Shown here piece by piece: positions 6,608 to 13,596 of a stretch of 13,690 nt of DNA. Where the stretch lies: the NCBI GenBank assembly GCA_029098085.1, contig JAQXNQ010000024.1:1-13690 (forward strand), read 5' to 3'. The translations under genes were made by a program, and so were the position numbers. The stretch is from Oscillospiraceae bacterium (lineage in GTDB: Bacteria; Bacillota; Clostridia; Oscillospirales; Ruminococcaceae). Every line of letters begins with the position of its first letter. Within the stretch, counting starts at the first letter, position 1. The notes under the pieces were generated by a model. That model searched no databases, was not told where the DNA came from, and worked only from the letters and a program-made list of their open reading frames with translations.

Positions 6608-7276
6608 TTATTCCGGAATCCGCCAGTCCATCTGGACGCCGTTTTTGTTCAGGAACCGGGTCGCGGCGGAAAAGTGGCGGCAGCCGAAAAATCCATTGTA
6701 AGCGGACAGGGGACTGGGGTGAGCGGCGGTGAGCACCAGGTGCTGCGGATGCTGGATGAGCGGCTTCTTCTGCCGGGCATTGGCGCCCCACAGCAGAAAG
6801 ACCATGGGCTCCTCCCGCTGATCCAGCAGTTCAATCACCCGGTCGGTGAAGGTCTCCCAGCCCATGCCCCGGTGGGAACCGGCCTGTCCGGCCCGGACTG
6901 TGAGGACGGTATTCAGCAGCAGCACGCCGTTTTCCGCCCAGCCGGTCAGACAGCCGTGGGACGGAGGGGTGACGCCGATGTCGGTCTGCAGCTCCTTGAA
7001 AATATTCTGCAGCGACGGCGGAACGGGCACGCCCTTCTGCACCGAGAAGGCCAGACCGTGGGCCTGTCCCGGCCCATGGTAGGGATCCTGCCCCAGAATC
7101 ACCACCTTGACATCCCTGCGGGCGGTGTACCGCATGGCATTGAAGATGTCATACATGGAGGGATAGATGGTGCGGGTATGGTATTCCTGCTTGAGAAACT
7201 GCCGCAGCCGCAGGTAGTATTCCTTTTCAAACTCTCCTGCTAGCAGGGAGTCCCAGTCATTTCCAAATTGTACCAA
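6608..7276 (-). CDS. ung: Uracil-DNA glycosylase, family 1
   Basis: Removes uracil from DNA in base excision repair. The catalytic block GQDPYHGPGQAHGLAFS (62-78) contains the general base Asp64, LLLNTVLTVR (119-128) lies in the uracil pocket, and HPSPLSA (186-192) carries the catalytic His186 and the DNA-intercalating Leu. I place the start at TTG 7276 (MVQFGNDW), giving 222 residues, the usual length; AAGGAAG lies 6 nt upstream. An in-frame ATG at 7390 would add 38 residues but lies upstream of the promoter at 7332-7360, so it cannot be the start of that transcript. The gene leads a unit with the HIT and VOC genes and diverges from the kinase-like gene. Confidence 0.95.
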   Translation of the reverse strand: MVQFGNDWDSLLAGEFEKEYYLRLRQFLKQEYHTRTIYPSMYDIFNAMRYTARRDVKVVILGQDPYHGPGQAHGLAFSVQKGVPVPPSLQNIFKELQTDIGVTPPSHGCLTGWAENGVLLLNTVLTVRAGQAGSHRGMGWETFTDRVIELLDQREEPMVFLLWGANARQKKPLIQHPQHLVLTAAHPSPLSAYNGFFGCRHFSAATRFLNKNGVQMDWRIPE

Positions 7277-7331
7277 GGCGATCTTCCTTTCAGCCGCCGA
7301 AGAGGAAATCCCGGCAGCAGCTTTCTTATTT

Positions 7332-7360
7332 ATTGTACATGGGTTTCCGGCAAAAGTAAA
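7332..7360 (-). promoter_or_regulatory. Promoter of the ung-HIT-VOC operon
   Basis: On the - strand TTTACT (7355-7360, four of six matches) and TACAAT (7332-7337, five of six) are 17 nt apart. Transcription would start near 7325, about 50 nt before TTG 7276. Confidence 0.6.
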
Positions 7361-7371
7361 GCCCGTATTTT

Positions 7372-7447
7372 TCAATTTGCCGTTCGGCATGGCGGAGAGC
7401 CTTCGTCGAATTGCTCAAATGCCTGAAAGAAGCAAACGGCATTTTGG
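7372..7447. repeat. Imperfect inverted repeat in the ung / kinase-like divergent region
   Basis: The 15-nt arms at 7372-7386 and 7433-7447 match as inverted copies at roughly 11 positions around a TGCCGTT core. They lie between the two divergent promoters. They may be regulator sites or chance similarity. Confidence 0.25.
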
Positions 7448-7457
7448 AATAGATCGC

Positions 7458-7486
7458 TTTACATTTCTGCGGAAACAGGGTATAAT
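7458..7486 (+). promoter_or_regulatory. Sigma-A promoter of the kinase-like gene
   Basis: TTTACA (7458-7463, five of six) and a perfect TATAAT (7481-7486) are 17 nt apart. Transcription would begin near 7493, leaving a leader of about 65 nt that ends in a GGAGGAG ribosome binding site. Confidence 0.82.
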
Positions 7487-7558
7487 AACCCTGATGTCAC
7501 CTTCCCGGAGCGGAGAACGCCGGGCAGCTGCAGGGCCGCCCGGCAGGAGGAGTGCAAT

Positions 7559-8728
7559 GTGCTGAAAAAAAGTGAACTGCTTAAGCGAGCGTATGAATCT
7601 GAAAAAAACCGGCTTTGCTTCTGCGTGAAGGAGAATGGCGAGATTCTCTGGGCCAGTGAGGCGGCTGAAGCGGCGCTTCCCGGGCTGCGTGCAGGGGAGA
7701 AGCTGGAATCCGCGCTGCCGGATTGTTTCCCCCATGGCTTTCACGAAGAGCAGATGGGGCCTGTGGAGACTGTCTTTTTTCCGGATGAGCAGGAGAGCCG
7801 TCTGTTTCTGACCCGCTTTGAGGATGACGAACCCTTTTTCCTGGCGGAATACGAAACCGGCGGAAGGGAAGACAATTCCTCTGAAGATGGAGAAGAGGCT
7901 CAGCTCAGCGTGGATATGCTGGTTCGGCAGGTGCGGCAGCGGACCAGCCGGATTTTCGATCTGATCTCTGAGGTTCGGGATCAGCTGGAGGATTACCAGC
8001 TGGTTCACCGGGAAGAATGTCCTCTCTTAATGGAAGAACTGAGCCGTCAGCTGGATTGGGCGGCGGGCGCTGAAAAAGAGTGCAGGATTCTGATGCGCGA
8101 GGCGATTCAGCTGGAGGAATTCTATCAGTGCTTTGATGAAGGCCCGCTGATGCAGACGGATGTGGATGGGCTGGACTTCTTTTCGGATTTGCTGCACAGC
8201 GTCAAGTTATACACAGTGGGGCATTCGCTGGAGTTTGAATACGAGATTCAGCTGCAGGAGCATGACTGCATGCTGTATATGGATCGGCACCGTTTCACTC
8301 TGGCGCTGCTCGGCATGATCCGCATCAGCTGCGCCTCTGCCGCTGCCTGCGGAAAGGGAGGGCTGTGGATGACCGTCAGCAGGGAAGGAAATTCTCTGCT
8401 GCTGACCATGCGGGATGATGTGAGCAGGCCGGAGGATCTGGGGGAAGGCGTTCCCCGCCGGAAGGAAGAGCTGACGAGCGGCATGTCTGCCATGTGCTGC
8501 AGACGGTTCAGGCAGCTGGTGGAGGAGCAGGAGGGCCGGTGGCTGCTGGCGCTTGAACCGGGACGGCCTGGATACTGTCTGCAGGTGAGGCTGCCCGTTT
8601 CCGTCTCATTCAGCAGAAAGCTGAACACGGTCACACCCTATCACCTCACCGGATGGCCGGATTCCCTCAGCGGGCAGAAGGGCATGGTGGAAATCATGCT
8701 GGAGCTGGAGAATGAAGAACGAACCTGA
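7559..8728 (+). CDS. Hypothetical protein resembling a degenerate sensor histidine kinase
   Basis: A soluble protein of 389 residues from GTG 7559; AGGAGGA at 7545-7551 lies 7 nt before it, and the ATG at 7557 in another frame meets a stop after two codons. No close family is recognised. Residues 17-55 look like a small PAS-like domain (LCFCVKENGEILWASEAAE). Residues 115-195 are helical, where a dimerisation/phosphoacceptor domain would sit, but no HE-R-TP motif is present. Residues 235-348 follow the order of an HATPase domain: MDRHRFTLALLGMIRIS in the N-box place, LTMRDD where DxGxG is expected, TSGMSAM where GxGL is expected, then CLQVRLPV. The N-box asparagines and the glycines of both G-boxes are missing, so ATP binding is doubtful. 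An extra tail of about 40 residues ends it. It may be a pseudokinase or anti-sigma-like scaffold; this is inference. No response regulator is adjacent. Confidence 0.75.
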   Translation: MLKKSELLKRAYESEKNRLCFCVKENGEILWASEAAEAALPGLRAGEKLESALPDCFPHGFHEEQMGPVETVFFPDEQESRLFLTRFEDDEPFFLAEYETGGREDNSSEDGEEAQLSVDMLVRQVRQRTSRIFDLISEVRDQLEDYQLVHREECPLLMEELSRQLDWAAGAEKECRILMREAIQLEEFYQCFDEGPLMQTDVDGLDFFSDLLHSVKLYTVGHSLEFEYEIQLQEHDCMLYMDRHRFTLALLGMIRISCASAAACGKGGLWMTVSREGNSLLLTMRDDVSRPEDLGEGVPRRKEELTSGMSAMCCRRFRQLVEEQEGRWLLALEPGRPGYCLQVRLPVSVSFSRKLNTVTPYHLTGWPDSLSGQKGMVEIMLELENEERT

Positions 8729-8736
8729 GCATAACA

Positions 8737-8773
8737 AAAGCGATGCTGCCCGGACAGGGCGGCATCGCTTTTT
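8737..8773 (+). terminator. Strong bidirectional intrinsic terminator
   Basis: A 15-bp stem (8737-8751 with 8757-8771, one T-G pair) with a 5-nt loop is followed by TTTTT on the + strand. On the - strand the stem runs into a TTTTG stretch, so it can also end the leftward operon whose last stop is at 8783. Confidence 0.92.
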
Positions 8774-8782
8774 GCTTGGCGT

Positions 8783-9229
8783 TCAGTAGGCTTCCCACAG
8801 CTCCAGCTGATCCGTCAGCTCCAGCTGATCGGCGACATAGCCGAACAGGTCGGAAGCCATGGACAGCAGGACGGGAATCCGGTCATCCCCGATTTCAGTG
8901 GGAACGTCGGTGGGGTACCGGGTTTCAATGTAATACCGGTTGAGGCCGGCGCTTTCGTCCATCCACTGGCTGAAGCCGGGATCCAGACTGACCGCCCGCC
9001 TGCAGAGCCAGGTGAGGTTATGGCCGTCCGCACTGCTGCCGCTGCGGTACAGGATAAAGCCCTTCAGCGCTTTTTCCACGCACTGCTGGCAGTGAAAGGC
9101 GGTGACATTGTTCAGGGTATTGTCTTCTGCCAATGTCCGCGCTGCCCGGAGATCGTCATAGGCGGCGTTGATCCAGTCCGCATACCGGCGGCTGTCTCCG
9201 GAGTGGCCGCTGCTACGCTGTCTTCCCAT
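8783..9229 (-). CDS. HEPN-domain protein
   Basis: A protein of 148 residues from ATG 9229, with AAAGGA about 10 nt upstream; a TTG at 9265 in the same frame would add 12 basic residues. The HEPN (PF05168-like) pattern is seen in DWINAAYDDLRAARTL (18-33), AFHCQQCVEKALKGFIL (44-60), GHNLTWLCRRA (69-79) and LNRYYIETRYPTD (96-108). The Rx4-6H ribonuclease motif of HEPN toxins is not present, and this branch often lacks it. It overlaps by 17 nt with the preceding nucleotidyltransferase-like gene, the arrangement of MNT/HEPN pairs. Such pairs act as toxin-antitoxin systems in some bacteria, but catalytic residues are missing in both partners here, so that role is unproven. A tandem in-frame duplication sits at the C-terminus (8798-8833). 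Confidence 0.82.
   Translation of the reverse strand: MGRQRSSGHSGDSRRYADWINAAYDDLRAARTLAEDNTLNNVTAFHCQQCVEKALKGFILYRSGSSADGHNLTWLCRRAVSLDPGFSQWMDESAGLNRYYIETRYPTDVPTEIGDDRIPVLLSMASDLFGYVADQLELTDQLELWEAY
8798..8833 (-). repeat. 18-bp tandem duplication in the HEPN gene
   Basis: Adjacent units 8798-8815 and 8816-8833 match at 16 of 18 positions and encode ADQLEL then TDQLEL. The duplication adds exactly six residues to the last helix without changing frame. Confidence 0.85.
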
Positions 9230-9524
9230 AGAGCTTTTGTCCTTTCGTCCGGATCGTTTGGGCAAAGGAATGGGGGTTCTGGCAGGCCATCTCCCATTCC
9301 GCCAGTGTGTAAACCGTCAGGTCGTAGGGGACGGGGCAGTCCAGCGACAGATAGATGCGTTCCTCCAGAGCGCCCTTGTCGGGCTCTCCGGTGACGATGC
9401 AGAGCTTGAAGCTGGTGGTGCTGCCGTTCAGATCCAGCTTGCGGCTGTACAGCCAGATTTCCTCCGGACTGCAGAGACGGACAATCTCCTGCGTCAGGGA
9501 GACGGCGGGTTCGCTCGGTGCCAT
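9213..9524 (-). CDS. Degenerate MNT-type nucleotidyltransferase-like protein
   Basis: A protein of 103 residues from ATG 9524, 8 nt after AAAGGA; an ATG at 9533 overlaps the MFS stop as ATGA and has that site directly against it. The C-terminal half follows the minimal nucleotidyltransferase pattern: YDLTVYTLAEWE (67-78) and SFAQTIRTKGQKLYG (86-100), as in the MntA antitoxin group. The catalytic GSx10DxD motif is eroded: where one expects LFGS and SDIDLLV the protein has WLYS (24-27) and SFKLCIV (38-44), so both aspartates of DxD are Phe39 and Leu41. The third acidic position, Asp68, remains. It is followed by and overlaps the HEPN gene, which strongly supports the family call. It likely cannot transfer AMP to its partner, and may act as a binding subunit; this is inference. 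Confidence 0.68.
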   Translation of the reverse strand: MAPSEPAVSLTQEIVRLCSPEEIWLYSRKLDLNGSTTSFKLCIVTGEPDKGALEERIYLSLDCPVPYDLTVYTLAEWEMACQNPHSFAQTIRTKGQKLYGKTA

Positions 9525-9529
9525 GATAT

Positions 9530-10798
9530 TCATCCTTTCCCGTTTGCGGCCTGTTTGGCTTTCTCAGCCTTCACAGCTATTCTGAAGAAGAGGAAGCCGG
9601 CCACAAACATCAGCGCCATGACGATCACGCCGGTGCGGGAGCTGCCGCTGAGCTGGGTGGAGATGCCCATCAGCATGGTGCCCACAAAGGCGGCGCCTTT
9701 GCCGAAAATATCGAAGAAACCGAAGTATTCGCTGGATTTCTCCTTGGGGATGATTCTGGCGAAATAGGAGCGGGAGAGGGACTGAATGGCGCCCTGGAAA
9801 ACGGCGACGCAGACGGCCAGGAACCAGAATTCCCAGGCGCGGTCCAGCTGGATGGCGAAGCAGGTGATGCAGAAGTATCCGGCGATGCAGAAGCCGATGA
9901 GCTTCTGGGCCGGATATTTTTTGGACAGCTTTCCAAAGAGAATCACGCAGGGGAAGGCCACGACCTGGGTCAGCAGCAGCGCCAGCAGCAGGTTGGTATC
10001 GCTGATGCCCACATCCTTGCCGTAGGAGGTGGCCATGTCGATGATGGTGTAGACGCCGTCGATGTAGAAGAAGAAGGCCAGCAGGAAGAGGAAGATGGAT
10101 TTTTCCCCGCGGATGTCCTTCAGGGTGTTCAGCAGACGGCCGAAGCTCTCCTTCATCGGATGGGAGGCGGGCTCCACGCCGTATTTCTGCCGGTACTGCC
10201 GGAGCAGCGGCAGGGTGGTCAGCAGCCACCAGCCGGCGTTGAGCAGGAAGGCGATGGCGGCCGCCGCGCCGCCGGAAAGGCCCAGATTGCCGGCAAACAG
10301 CACCAGCAGCAGACTGAGGGTAAAGGGGATGCAGCTGCCGATGTAGCCCCAGGCATAGCCCTGCGCGGATACCACATCCATCCGTTCATCGGTGGTGATG
10401 TCCGTGAGCATCGAGTCATAGAAAATCAGGCTTCCGGAAAAGCCCACCTTGGCCACGACAAAGACGGCCAGGAAGAGCACCCATCCCACCGGAAGGGAGA
10501 GGCAGGCACAGCCCAGCACGCCCAGCATCATGAACAGGGTGAACAGGGGCTTCTTATAGCCTCTGGTATCGGCCAGTGTGCCGAGGATGGGGCCAAGAAT
10601 GGCGACAATAATGGTGGAAATGGAAACCGCATAGCTCCACCATGCGGTGGAATCCGCGTCCGAAATACCGGCGGCCGAAGCGGTGTTCTTGAAGTAGATG
10701 GGAATGATGGTGGAAACCAGCATGGTGAAGGCGGAGTTTCCCACATCATAGAGAATCCAGCGCTTTTCCAGAGAAGTCAGCTTATCCTTGCTTGCCAT
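9530..10798 (-). CDS. MFS transporter, UMF1/Atg22-like
   Basis: A membrane protein of 422 residues with about 12 predicted helices. The N-terminal LYDVGNSAFTMLVSTIIPIY (16-35) is typical of the UMF1/Atg22-like branch of the major facilitator superfamily. GPILGTLADTRGYKK (69-83) is the MFS loop 2-3 motif, and a second half repeats the fold with a cytoplasmic linker near residues 210-230. Atg22 relatives export amino acids from fungal vacuoles; the bacterial substrate is unknown. ATG 10798 lies 32 nt after the phospholipase-like gene, and its stop lies 5 nt before the MNT start (or overlaps the alternative one), so all four genes probably form one transcript. Confidence 0.88.
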   Translation of the reverse strand: MASKDKLTSLEKRWILYDVGNSAFTMLVSTIIPIYFKNTASAAGISDADSTAWWSYAVSISTIIVAILGPILGTLADTRGYKKPLFTLFMMLGVLGCACLSLPVGWVLFLAVFVVAKVGFSGSLIFYDSMLTDITTDERMDVVSAQGYAWGYIGSCIPFTLSLLLVLFAGNLGLSGGAAAAIAFLLNAGWWLLTTLPLLRQYRQKYGVEPASHPMKESFGRLLNTLKDIRGEKSIFLFLLAFFFYIDGVYTIIDMATSYGKDVGISDTNLLLALLLTQVVAFPCVILFGKLSKKYPAQKLIGFCIAGYFCITCFAIQLDRAWEFWFLAVCVAVFQGAIQSLSRSYFARIIPKEKSSEYFGFFDIFGKGAAFVGTMLMGISTQLSGSSRTGVIVMALMFVAGFLFFRIAVKAEKAKQAANGKG

Positions 10799-10830
10799 AA
10801 TACAGGCCTCTTTTCTGTGTGATCTGATGA

Positions 10831-11616
10831 TTATTCAAAGTTCCGCAGGAACCGCTGCGGCAGGGATGCGCCGTTGTACGCCAGCTGATAGAATTCCAGC
10901 ACCAGCGCCGCGCCCTCCCGGACGGCGGAGTCGTACAGCCAGTGCAGCTCCCGGTTGCTGGCCAGGCAGCGGGGGTTGGGCGTCTGGGGCAGAGCCAGTC
11001 CCTTCAGCGGGGTGAGTCCGGTCAGACCGCCCACCACCATCCGTTTTGGAGCGGTCCGTCCGGTCAGAATATCCCGCACCAGAATCATGCCCTTCAGGGC
11101 GTCGGACACCTGGTGCGCTGAAATGTCCTCATAGGCCCCGGCAATGACGCAGCAAGCTTCCGGATCGGGGGAGGCATAGGCAGCGGGATTGAAGGTCATG
11201 GGGTTCCGGTCGTCCTCTTCCATCAGCATCCGGTCAAATTCGCTTTCAATCTGATGATGGGTGACGCTGGTCTGGGTCATCCTCCGGGCGATGTAGGGGT
11301 GGCACTGACTGTCCAGCGTGAAGTGGCAGACAAAGCCCAGCAGGTAGCAGAGCAGTGCTTCGTCCGGCGGATCTCCCAGCCGGGAGCGGGCGCTGTCCAG
11401 AAAGTCGGCGGCCGGCTGCCGGTGGATCTCATTTCCCAGGGTATTGACCCGGTTTTTGCACCAGGGGTGGTAAAAGAACAGAATGTCCGGCCCCTGCAGG
11501 CCGATGGCAAAGAGCTTTTTATGCAGCGCCGAGCGTCCGATCAGCGCCCGTACGGGCTGGGGAAGCTCTTTGAAGACTTTTTTGCCGAAGGTATAATGCG
11601 CGTAAGCGGCAGGCAT
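10831..11616 (-). CDS. Zinc-dependent phospholipase C family protein
   Basis: A protein of 261 residues from ATG 11616 (MPAAYAHYTFG). An in-frame ATG at 11685 overlaps the promoter's -10 hexamer, so it is not used by that transcript. The family fingerprint (PF00882-like) is complete: His7, GPDI with Asp44, His50 and His65, HFTLDSQCHPYI with His98, Asp102 and His106, and HHQIE with His120 and Glu124, which correspond to the three-zinc site of clostridial and Bacillus phospholipases C. No signal peptide is present, so unlike secreted alpha-toxin it appears to act in the cytoplasm, as is common for this uncharacterised branch in Clostridia. It is the first gene of the operon with the MFS, MNT and HEPN genes. 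Actual lipase activity is not established. Confidence 0.85.
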   Translation of the reverse strand: MPAAYAHYTFGKKVFKELPQPVRALIGRSALHKKLFAIGLQGPDILFFYHPWCKNRVNTLGNEIHRQPAADFLDSARSRLGDPPDEALLCYLLGFVCHFTLDSQCHPYIARRMTQTSVTHHQIESEFDRMLMEEDDRNPMTFNPAAYASPDPEACCVIAGAYEDISAHQVSDALKGMILVRDILTGRTAPKRMVVGGLTGLTPLKGLALPQTPNPRCLASNRELHWLYDSAVREGAALVLEFYQLAYNGASLPQRFLRNFE

Positions 11617-11683
11617 ATGTATATCGCATCCTTTCTGCGGACAGGCATCTGATTGGATAGGGTCGAAAAAAGGATCCCCTACC

Positions 11684-11712
11684 ATTATAGCTGATTTATA
11701 TCTGAAATACCA
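11684..11712 (-). promoter_or_regulatory. Probable promoter of the PLC-MFS-MNT-HEPN operon
   Basis: On the - strand a perfect TATAAT (11684-11689) lies 68 nt before ATG 11616. The -35 position (about 11707-11712) matches consensus poorly, so an activator may be needed. The region is AT-rich and lies just after the terminator of the phosphate transporter gene. Confidence 0.5.
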
Positions 11713-11740
11713 GAGCCAAAAGGGAAAATTTCGTGTAAAA

Positions 11741-11781
11741 AATGATAAAAATAAACTCCCGGCCTTTGGAGACCGGGAGTT
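11741..11781 (-). terminator. Intrinsic terminator of the Na/Pi symporter gene
   Basis: A perfect 9-bp stem (11754-11762 with 11773-11781) with a 10-nt loop. On the - strand it runs into a T-rich tail (11741-11753). It lies 12 nt after the stop at 11794. Confidence 0.85.
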
Positions 11782-11793
11782 CAGGCATTGGTA

Positions 11794-13596
11794 TCAGACC
11801 GATTCGCTTTCGCTGGAAGTCAGGGACTTCATATATTTGTCCATATAGGCCTGCATCAGGTCGTTGTAGCTCTGGGTGTCGCCCTGATGAATCCGCTTGA
11901 TATATTCGTGGCGGTTGAGGGATTCACTGCCCTTGCTGAAGCCGATGATGCCGACGGCCACGTTGGAGCAGTGGTCGGAAATCCGCTCCAGATTGGTCAG
12001 AGTCTCCAGGAAAACCAGACCGGCATCGATGGTGCACAGGCCGTTTTTCAGCCGGTGGATATGCTGCAGCTTCAGGGTGTCCTCCATGGTGTCGATGGTC
12101 TCCTCCAGGGGCTCCACCATGCAGGCGATGGTCTCGCTGCGGTTGTGGAAGGCTTCTCCGGCCAGCTGCAGGATTTCCTCCACGGCGGCGCCGATGATGG
12201 TCAGCTCTTCCATGGCGTGCTCGCTGAACTTGGCCTGCTTGTCGTACAGCACCTCGGCGCGCTCCATCAGATTGATGGCGTAGTCACCGATGCGCTCAAA
12301 TTCGGTGACCAGACGGAGCAGCATGGTCACTTCCTTGCTCTCCTGATCGGTGATCTCGTTTTCACTGATCTGCACCAGGTAATTGTTGACCCGGTCCTCC
12401 ATCTTGTCAATGGCGGCTTCCCGTTCATTGATCCGTTCCACGGCCTTCTGGTCATACCGGCCGAACAGGGTGATGGCCTCCAGATAGTTCTGGGTGGCGT
12501 AGGTGATCATCTTTTCCAGCACCTCGCCGCACTTGCTGATGGCCAGGGAGGGAGCCAGCAGGAAGCGCTGATCCAGCTCGATGGTATCGTCCATGGGTTC
12601 CCGCTCGCTGCTGCCCTTGCGGATGGTCAGCTCGGCCAGCCGGGTCAGCAGACCGGAGAAGGGCATGAAGGCGACGGTGGTGACCATATTGAACAGGGTG
12701 TGGATGTTGGCGATGCCGCCCTTGTCAATGGAGACTCCCCAGAAGGAGAAGCCGCCGATAACGGCGTTGATGCTGTAGACGGCGATGAGGAACAGAACCG
12801 TTCCGATGATGTTGAAGTACAGGTGCACCATGGCTGCCCGCTTGGCGTTGCGGTTGGCGCCGATGGAGGCCAGCAGGGAGGTGACGCAGGTGCCGATGTT
12901 CTGACCCATGATGATGGGAAACGCAGCGGAATAGGTGATGGCGCCGGTGGAAGAGAGAGCCTGCAGGATACCGACCGAGGCAGACGAGCTCTGGATGATG
13001 GCGGTGACGGCGGCACCGACCAGCACGCCCAGCACGGGATTCTGCAGGGTGGCGAACAGCTTGTAGAAGAGCGGGCTCTCACTGAGGGGAGCTACCGCTG
13101 CTTCCATCGAGAACATGCCCTGGAACAGGATGCCGAAGCCCAGCAGGATCTCGCCGACTACCTTCTGCTTGGGGCGCTTGGAGATCATATAGATCAGAAT
13201 ACCGATGATGGCGATCAGGGGTGCCAGGGTGCTGGGCTTGAGAAAGCTCAGTATCAGGCTGTCGCTGCTGGATTCCAGGTCACCCAGCCGGAGAATCTGA
13301 CCGGTGACCGTGGTGCCGATATTGGCGCCCATGATGATGCCAACGGCGTTGCGCAGCTTGAGGATGCCGGCGTTGACCATGCCCACGACGATGACCGTAG
13401 TGGCGGAGGAGCTCTGAATGGCTGCCGTCACGGCGGCGCCAAGCAATACGCTGAGGAAAATGTTGCTGGTGAGCTTCTCCAGGGTCTTCTCCATCCGGCC
13501 GCTGGAAACCTTTTCCAGACCGCTGCCCAGCATATTCATGCCGTACAGGAAGAAGGCGAGGCCGCCTCCCAGTGAGATCAGATTCAAAAGACTCAT
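11794..13596 (-). CDS. Na+/phosphate symporter family protein with PhoU-like C-terminal domain
   Basis: A membrane protein of 600 residues. Two inverted-topology repeats carry the family's QSSS motifs, AIQSSSATT (59-67) and IQSSSAS (201-207), each followed by MGANIGTTVTG (89-99) and MGQNIGTCVTS (230-240), the Na_Pi_cotrans pattern. Helices end near residue 320. Residues 345-575 form a helical PhoU-like domain with acidic clusters (EFERIGDYAINLME and LTNLERISDHCSN), probably metal-binding and regulatory. The role is low-affinity sodium-driven phosphate uptake, or export, at the inner membrane. ATG 13596 is preceded by AAGGAGA at 6 nt. It is a single-gene unit with its own terminator. No convincing promoter is seen in the 94 nt upstream that lie inside the window. 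Length fits clostridial YjbB/NptA-like proteins. Confidence 0.92.
   Translation of the reverse strand: MSLLNLISLGGGLAFFLYGMNMLGSGLEKVSSGRMEKTLEKLTSNIFLSVLLGAAVTAAIQSSSATTVIVVGMVNAGILKLRNAVGIIMGANIGTTVTGQILRLGDLESSSDSLILSFLKPSTLAPLIAIIGILIYMISKRPKQKVVGEILLGFGILFQGMFSMEAAVAPLSESPLFYKLFATLQNPVLGVLVGAAVTAIIQSSSASVGILQALSSTGAITYSAAFPIIMGQNIGTCVTSLLASIGANRNAKRAAMVHLYFNIIGTVLFLIAVYSINAVIGGFSFWGVSIDKGGIANIHTLFNMVTTVAFMPFSGLLTRLAELTIRKGSSEREPMDDTIELDQRFLLAPSLAISKCGEVLEKMITYATQNYLEAITLFGRYDQKAVERINEREAAIDKMEDRVNNYLVQISENEITDQESKEVTMLLRLVTEFERIGDYAINLMERAEVLYDKQAKFSEHAMEELTIIGAAVEEILQLAGEAFHNRSETIACMVEPLEETIDTMEDTLKLQHIHRLKNGLCTIDAGLVFLETLTNLERISDHCSNVAVGIIGFSKGSESLNRHEYIKRIHQGDTQSYNDLMQAYMDKYMKSLTSSESESV

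Noticed and set aside
6092..7243. + strand open frame of 383 codons
   Set aside because: Antisense to the HIT and ung genes, both firmly identified by motifs.
7415..8008. - strand open frame of 197 codons
   Set aside because: It crosses the kinase-like promoter and gene start and has no recognisable motif; the + strand gene has promoter, ribosome binding site and terminator.
11788..13575. Long + strand open frame of 595 codons
   Set aside because: It lies fully antisense to the Na/Pi symporter, has His/Asp/Gly/Gln-rich composition typical of reverse-complement reading, and matches no family.
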